Assembly: GCA_024516155.1 (NCBI GenBank)
Contig: JAJJXM010000016.1
Span: 372,001 to 436,000, forward strand
Reading direction: 5' to 3'
Length of the DNA: 64,000 nucleotides
DNA from: Pyronema omphalodes
Lineage: Eukaryota; Ascomycota; Pezizomycetes; Pezizales; Pyronemataceae
Part shown: positions 58,551-64,000 of the stretch, in pieces
Numbering within the stretch: the first letter of the stretch is position 1
Layout: each line of letters starts with the position of its first letter
Translations under genes and position numbers: made by a program
Notes under the pieces: generated by a model
The model's input: only the letters and a program-made list of their open reading frames with translations
Told to the model about the DNA's origin: nothing
Databases searched by the model: none

Positions 58551-59038
58551 TTAAAGTTCAACCTCCATACCAGTGAGCTTGCTCTGCTTCAACAGTCTTG
58601 CCTGCTCCTTCTCCTTCAATTTCGCCATTCTTGCCTCCTCCTGCTTCAACAACATCGACTCATAGAAAGCATTACCACCGATTCCAACTGCGGCATCAGC
58701 CTCCTTCTGGCTGTAAGGCTCCTCCTTCAACATCCTCAAACGACGCTTGTGGTTCTTTCCACGCTTGTGCTCGCGGAGGTTATGTTCCTGCTCGAAAAAC
58801 TTCGCGCACTCGACACAGTGGTAGATTCCATTTGCGGGTCTGTCCTCATCTGGGATCAAGGCTTTGTATTGTGCGAGTTGTTTCGGGTTGCGAAGGTCTC
58901 CATGGACTTGGTCAATTGCGCTGTGTAGCGTGTCAGAAATTTTTACGAACATGCCAGTTATACAAGGTGAGTGTTCAAAAGGAATATGTACCGAGAATCG
59001 CGCAACTGTCTGGTCTTACGGCTACGGATAGCTCCCAT
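58551..59038 (-). CDS. BUD20: BUD20/ZNF593-like pre-60S shuttling factor
   Basis: Two exons, 59038-58992 and 58920-58551, close to 138 codons plus stop. The short basic first exon (MGAIRSRKTRQLRDSR) joins to AIDQVHGDLRNPKQLAQYKA. A single C2H2 finger follows (CVECAKFFEQEHNLREHKRG then KNH, spacing CX2CX12HX5H), then the conserved KNHKRRLRMLKEEPYSQKEA and DAAVGIG. This is the Bud20 arrangement, including the PYTQ-like motif after the finger. Bud20 binds pre-60S ribosomal particles and helps export them from the nucleus. The intron donor GTACAT is weak, but its acceptor CAG and branch CTGAC are good and the frame closes. The C-terminal Met/Lys/Glu helix is longer than in yeast. Confidence 0.88.
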
Positions 59039-61591
59039 TGTTGTTGTGGTAGCTGGTTATGTGAAAAGAGGTACAAGTACGGTGGTTGTAAAGTTCGAGG
59101 TTCGCGACGGGCGTTGCGAGCTCGAACGCAGTCCTTGCGCGAAAGTTTGTGCCCCGCTACGCGAAAAGGCTTGGCAAATACACGTGATATCAAAATTTAG
59201 AGCTTCCGGTAGCTGGAGCTGGAGCTGGTCGAGCTTGAGCTTTCAAACTTTTCATGCTAAAGGTGGTACCATGTACTTAAAAAGTGCTTATTTTTTTGCC
59301 TACGGGGGTTACAGGCACAATGGCGGCAGGAAAAAAAATTGTCCACGGGAGGATCGGACAGGAGATTAAATATTGACAGGTCCTACACTCCTCATTAGTT
59401 AGAAGGTCCCATAAGGGTCCCGACTCCCACCCTTCCATCCAAGACGGGAAGGGACTCTGCTCTAAAAATTCTGCATATCTACGACTAGAGTATCAGGTTC
59501 TGGAAGCTATCACAGAGAGATACCACCGATTAGCTGCAACTCAACCACATGGTGTAGATCTTACGTCTACCTAGTCGTAGGGTGCCTCCCGATAAAGTTC
59601 AAATAGCTCCCGGTTCGGTACTTGCGGCACCGGAAATAACGGAGAGGGTATGTGCGGGTACAATTGTAGAAGCCGATACCGAAGCCGGTCGTACCGAGAG
59701 TGCTCGTGTGCTTCGGTTTGTTCGGCATACATTGGCTTGGAGGACCGTGAGTACGGTTCGAATGCCAAATCCTCAATAACAACTCAATCATTTCCGAATT
59801 TGCATTCCAAGCAGTTGATAAAGCATCTCAATTCTCAATTGCCGTATTATCCGCGTTATTTCCATCATCTCAATTCCTTAAGAATGTAGAGCCAGTGAGA
59901 TTGAGGGCATTGAAGCAATACAGAGGTATTTTTGCACGGTAGCCGTAACCACGCAGTCAGCAAAGCTTATCTCAATGGCTGTTTTGTTGTTCACCCGGTG
60001 AATTGAAAAATTTCTGATTGAGATGGGAGTAAACAAAAACGGTGTAGACAATTGAGATGGAAACAACTCAATTGCTGATCCATTCCTAAGCTAAACTACG
60101 TCAATGATACCCTAGCCCTACTCTAGAGTAGAGTGAGGACTGCGCATGACTGAGGAGATGAGCGTAGATCGAACAACGCACAAGAATCGGAGGACAACAA
60201 TCCGCCGGGGCCGTGCCTCTATCGATAAGAGATCCCATGAGATATCTCAATTGATGTGCCGTGTTGACCGAACAACGAATCAGACCCATTGAAATTCATA
60301 GCTTCCATAGCTACACGGCACCGTTATAGATATCATCAACCGTACAACCGGTAAGCCAGCGTTTGTTAGGCGCGAGGCAGAGCACCATGTGCACGATGGA
60401 AGTACGCACGCAGGGATCTGCATCATGGTACGAAAAAGCTCAAGCTTGATGGTGATTTTTCACATGGCTGAGTTGAAAAGATAGACTTTTGTTTATCGGG
60501 AACAGTTCGGTGACGGAAAGGCGGAAACTGCGGGATCTAGATGTGATGCGGGGCAGCTTGTTTGTCAGAGCATGCCAGTCAAACGGCTGTTAGCGAGGAA
60601 ATATGGTACCGTATGTGCATGGCGGGGGACCGGGGAAGAGGCGCTCGGCGATCTGGAGCTTTGAGGTTTCGTTGGGAGAGAGCTGGTCGAAAAGTGAGCG
60701 AGCTTGTCGATAGTGGGGTGGTGTTGCTTGGCTGGACGTAACGTTGCTGGCCTGCCACTTGAGTAACCACCTTGGAGGCCGTTTCGGTCCATGCTCTCCA
60801 TGGTAACACAAGCTATGGTTTCAACCAACCGTATTTCCGATATTTTCAATTTTGTGGGGTACTCCTTCTCGAATTCCAGCTCAATCATGCGATTTCCGTA
60901 ATGCAATTAGCAATTGAGCTCATAAATTTCAAAAATAAATCAGCGATTTGCGGCTCTGGGCTGACACAATGTGGGGCCTGCCTTAGTGCAGCGCTATCTG
61001 GCTCTAAAGCGGCGCTATGGAGCAAGTCGGAAGTGGGTGTTCGAAGCCGAGGGAGTTTCGTCGCTGGAAACGGGATGAATGGAGAGCGGCATGACCTGGT
61101 CCACCACCGGCTCACCTCGCACTCGGCGCAGCCGGTGTCACGGCCTCTCGGTTCACCACAACTCACAGTAATTCCGCGAATGTGATTGGCTACACAGTGA
61201 TGCTACCGTGCAGAACTGCAGGGTTTTCGGAAGTGCCTTTCCAACTGGAACTGGTGCGATCTGTAGGCCGTGACGTCCTGGCGCAGGAAAAGCGAACAAA
61301 GAGGCTACTGATAATAATCATTTTCTTGCTTCCATTCCTCCGTTGCCCCTTCCGGCTGACTTTGTGTGTGTGTTTACGGTAACTCCCCAGCTGTTCTACG
61401 CTTCGTAGTTACTTAAGATACCCTTGCCCGGTAATCCGCCAGGGCTGGTTGCTACACTACCACACTCTCCATCTATTACTACTTCTCTCCACTCCCTCCC
61501 TTCCTTTTCTTCTTCTTCTCCTCATTCCCTCTTCTTAGCTGAAGATACACCACATTGGATCAACACTGATCGAACGTGTACATTGCCCAAT
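59039..61591. other. Divergent spacer, BUD20-like / aconitase
   Basis: 2.55 kb with mixed composition. Imperfect CTCAATTG/CAATTGAG palindromes recur (59820-60260). The last 200 bp are strongly C/T-rich (61440-61560), as in promoters of highly expressed fungal genes. Open frames of 60-137 codons have no recognisable domain. Confidence 0.5.
61400..61591 (+). promoter_or_regulatory. Pyrimidine-rich aconitase promoter/leader
   Basis: A long C/T-rich tract (TCTTCTTCTTCTCC near 61509) directly precedes the aconitase start. CT-rich blocks of this kind are common upstream of strongly transcribed fungal genes. The exact start site is not visible. Confidence 0.45.
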
Positions 61592-64000
61592 ATGATGTCC
61601 CGACAGATTCCTCGGGCCTCCAAGCTTGTGAGTATACTTCCTCGACTTTTCCTCAGCGATGCCAAAGGCGCAGGCAAACAACCAACTTTGCCCCGCTTTT
61701 GGTGTCGTGTGTCACGAAACACGAAATGCTGACTTGACTCTTCCAGGCCTCTGGCTTGCGCCTTGTAAGTGCTCCTCCGCGAGTCCAACAGCTCGCGATC
61801 CAACAACTCCGGCTTCGTCACGCACACGATTCTAACGTTCAATGTTCAATTGCAGAGACAGCGTGGTATGGCCACCGTCACCGGTAACCCCCTCGACAAG
61901 AAGGTCGAGATGGCCAACACTGAGAAGGTTCGTAAACCCCGTCTCCGGAGTGTCTGAGGAAAAAAAATTTCGTCACATGTTCGGCTATGCTCGGTATCTT
62001 GGCTGGGAATAACGAAACATGTGGAAATTTCGAGGAAGCAGAAGAGCAATGGCTAACATGAGAATTCTTACAGGGAAACTACATCAACTACAAGTAAGTT
62101 TGACAGCTTTCTAGAATATGAGCCATGCCCCACCGCAGCCGCCCGGCTCTTTGCAGATCTGGAGGGGCTGAGGTTACCGGGGTCTATGGCGTCACACGCA
62201 TTGTGGCCCGTGCTGAGACATGTACAGGAAGATGAGCGAGAACCTCGACATCGTTCGTGCCCGTCTCAACCGCCCCCTCACCTACGCCGAGAAGATCGTC
62301 TACTCTCACTTGGACGACCCTCACGGACAGGAGATCGAGCGTGGAAAGTCCTACCTTAAGCTCCGCCCCGACCGTGTTGCTTGCCAGGATGCCACCGCCC
62401 AGATGGCCATTCTCCAGTTCATGTCCGCTGGACTCCCCAAGGTCGCCACTCCTTCCACCGTCCACTGTGACCACTTGATCGAGGCCCAGATTGGAGGTGA
62501 CAAGGACTTGGCCCGCGCCGAGCAAATCAACAAGGAGGTCTACGACTTCTTGTCTTCTGCCTGTGCCAAGTACGGACTTGGATTCTGGCGCCCCGGATCC
62601 GGAATTATCCACCAGATCATTCTCGAGAACTACGCTTTCCCCGGAGGACTTCTCATCGGAACTGACTCCCACACTCCCAACGGAGGAGGACTCGGAATGT
62701 GCGCTATCGGTGTTGGTGGTGCTGACGCCGTCGATGTCATGGCTGGACTCCCCTGGGAGCTTAAGGCCCCCAAGGTCATCGGTGTTAAGCTCACCGGAGA
62801 GATGTCCGGATGGACTTCCGCCAAGGGTATGTTTCTATCTTCAACGGGGAGAATTACAATTGCTAACTGGTAGTTAGACATTATCTTGAAGGTTGCTGGA
62901 ATCCTCACCGTCAAGGGAGGAACTGGTGCCATCGTTGAGTACCACGGATCCGGTGTCGACACCCTTTCCGCCACCGGAATGGGTACCATCTGTAACATGG
63001 GAGCCGAGATTGGAGCCACCACCTCCGTCTTCCCCTTCAACGAGTCCATGTACAAGTACCTCCAGGCCACCAAGCGCCAGGAGATCGGAGACCTTGCCCG
63101 CTCTTACCAGAACGGACTCCAGGCCGACGAGGGTGCCGAGTTCGACCAGCTCATCGAGATCAACCTCTCTGAGCTCGAGCCCCACATCAACGGACCCTTC
63201 ACCCCCGACCTTGCTACCCCCATCTCCAAGTGGAAGGAGACCGTCAAGCGTGAGGGATGGCCCACTGACCTTAAGGTCGGTCTTATTGGATCTTGCACCA
63301 ACTCTTCCTACGAGGACATGTCCCGCTCTGCCTCTATTGCCCGTGACGCCTTGAACCACGGAGTCAAGTCCAAGTCCATCTACACCGTCACCCCCGGTTC
63401 CGAGCAGATCCGTGCCACCATTGCCCGTGACGGACAGCTCCAGACCTTCGAGGAGTTCGGAGGTGTTGTCCTTGCCAACGCCTGTGGACCCTGTATCGGA
63501 CAGTGGGACCGTAAGGACGTTCCCAAGGGAACTGCCAACTCCATTATGTCCTCTTACAACCGTAACTTCACTGGACGTAACGACGCTAACCCTGCCACCC
63601 ACGCTTTCGTCACCTCCCCTGACTTGGTTACCGCCTTCTCCGTTGCCGGAACCCTCGACTTCAACCCCTTGACCGACACCCTCAAGGACAAGGACGGAAA
63701 GGACTTCAAGCTCGCCGCCCCCACCGGTGCTGGTCTCCCTGACCGTGGATACGACCCCGGACGTGACACCTACCAGGCTCCTCCCGAGGATGCCTCCTCC
63801 GTCTCCGTCAAGGTCTCCCCCACCTCTGACCGCCTCCAGCTCCTCTCTCCCTTCGAGCCCTGGAACGGAAAGGACGCCACCGACCTTCCCATCCTCATCA
63901 AGTGTCTCGGAAAGACCACCACTGACCACATCTCCATGGCTGGTCCCTGGTTGAAGTACCGTGGACACTTGGACAACATCTCCAACAACATGTTGATCGG
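61592..64000 (+). CDS. ACO1: Mitochondrial aconitate hydratase (aconitase), 3' end beyond window
   Basis: Exons 61592-61627, 61747-61764, 61856-61927, 62074-62093, 62228-62826 and 62878 to the window edge are in frame. The N-terminus ([26 protein letters not shown]) is Arg/Ser-rich without acidic residues, as in a mitochondrial presequence. The signature [20 protein letters not shown] is present, as are the cysteines that ligate the 4Fe-4S cluster ([20 protein letters not shown]) and active-site regions such as [17 protein letters not shown]. The enzyme interconverts citrate and isocitrate in the TCA cycle. Codon use is strongly biased (GGA for Gly, C-ending codons elsewhere), unlike the neighbouring genes and consistent with high expression. 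About 640 residues are present of a usual about 780; the rest lies past 64,000. Confidence 0.97.

Noticed and set aside
1..64000. tRNA or rRNA genes
   Set aside because: No segment with recognisable tRNA A/B boxes plus a foldable cloverleaf, and no rRNA landmarks, were seen by eye; tRNAscan-SE would be decisive.

Overview
The window is nuclear DNA of a filamentous ascomycete (Pezizomycotina-like). The evidence is short introns with GT(A/G)NGT donors, CTAAC or CTGAC branch points and CAG/TAG acceptors, gene products typical of filamentous fungi (augmin HAUS1, ATG26 sterol glucosyltransferase, VanZ-like protein, DnaJ/TPR ER protein), and a Tad-like LINE. I cannot name the species. Genes are separated by long AT-rich spacers crowded with micro- and minisatellites and homopolymers.

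Layout. 1-3.2 kb: gene-free, with a GGCGAC-type GC-rich repeat island and a decayed copy of the 3' end of the next gene. 3.2-6.4 kb (-): RSC1/RSC2-type double-bromodomain/BAH protein. 7.6-10.9 kb (-): FCP1 CTD phosphatase. 12.0-13.7 kb (-): ER DnaJ/TPR co-chaperone (P58IPK/DNAJC3 type). 14.3-15.3 kb (+): augmin subunit HAUS1. 16.2-17.7 kb (-): D-lactate dehydrogenase-like 2-hydroxyacid dehydrogenase. 17.7-22.1 kb: gene-free, satellites. 22.1-26.3 kb (+): sterol 3-beta-glucosyltransferase ATG26. 27.3-33.4 kb (+): nearly full-length LINE with ORF1, ORF2, an AAATC tail and a 16-bp target duplication. 34.2-37.3 kb (-): XPD/RAD3 helicase, seven exons including a 10-nt exon. 39.0-39.7 kb (-): VanZ-like membrane protein. 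40.6-43.8 kb (+): SAGA subunit SPT7, followed in frame by an open minisatellite. 46.9-48.1 kb (-): APH-like protein. 48.7-50.4 kb (-) and 50.8-53.2 kb (+): divergent TAN1 and SEC6. 54.9-56.0 kb (+): OTU1 deubiquitinase. 58.6-59.0 kb (-): BUD20-like pre-60S zinc-finger protein. 61.6 kb to the window end (+): mitochondrial aconitase, cut off at 64,000.

The genes are mostly conserved housekeeping genes and do not form a biosynthetic or defence cluster. Four of them (RSC1/2, FCP1, XPD, SPT7) act in RNA polymerase II transcription and chromatin. I did not find a convincing undescribed multi-gene system. The most unusual items are the young LINE with its ATGCTGA ORF1/ORF2 junction, the micro-exon architecture of XPD, the in-frame open repeat after SPT7, and the coding minisatellites at gene 3' ends. 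Exon boundaries come from reading splice signals by eye and checking that reading frames close; they have no transcript support.
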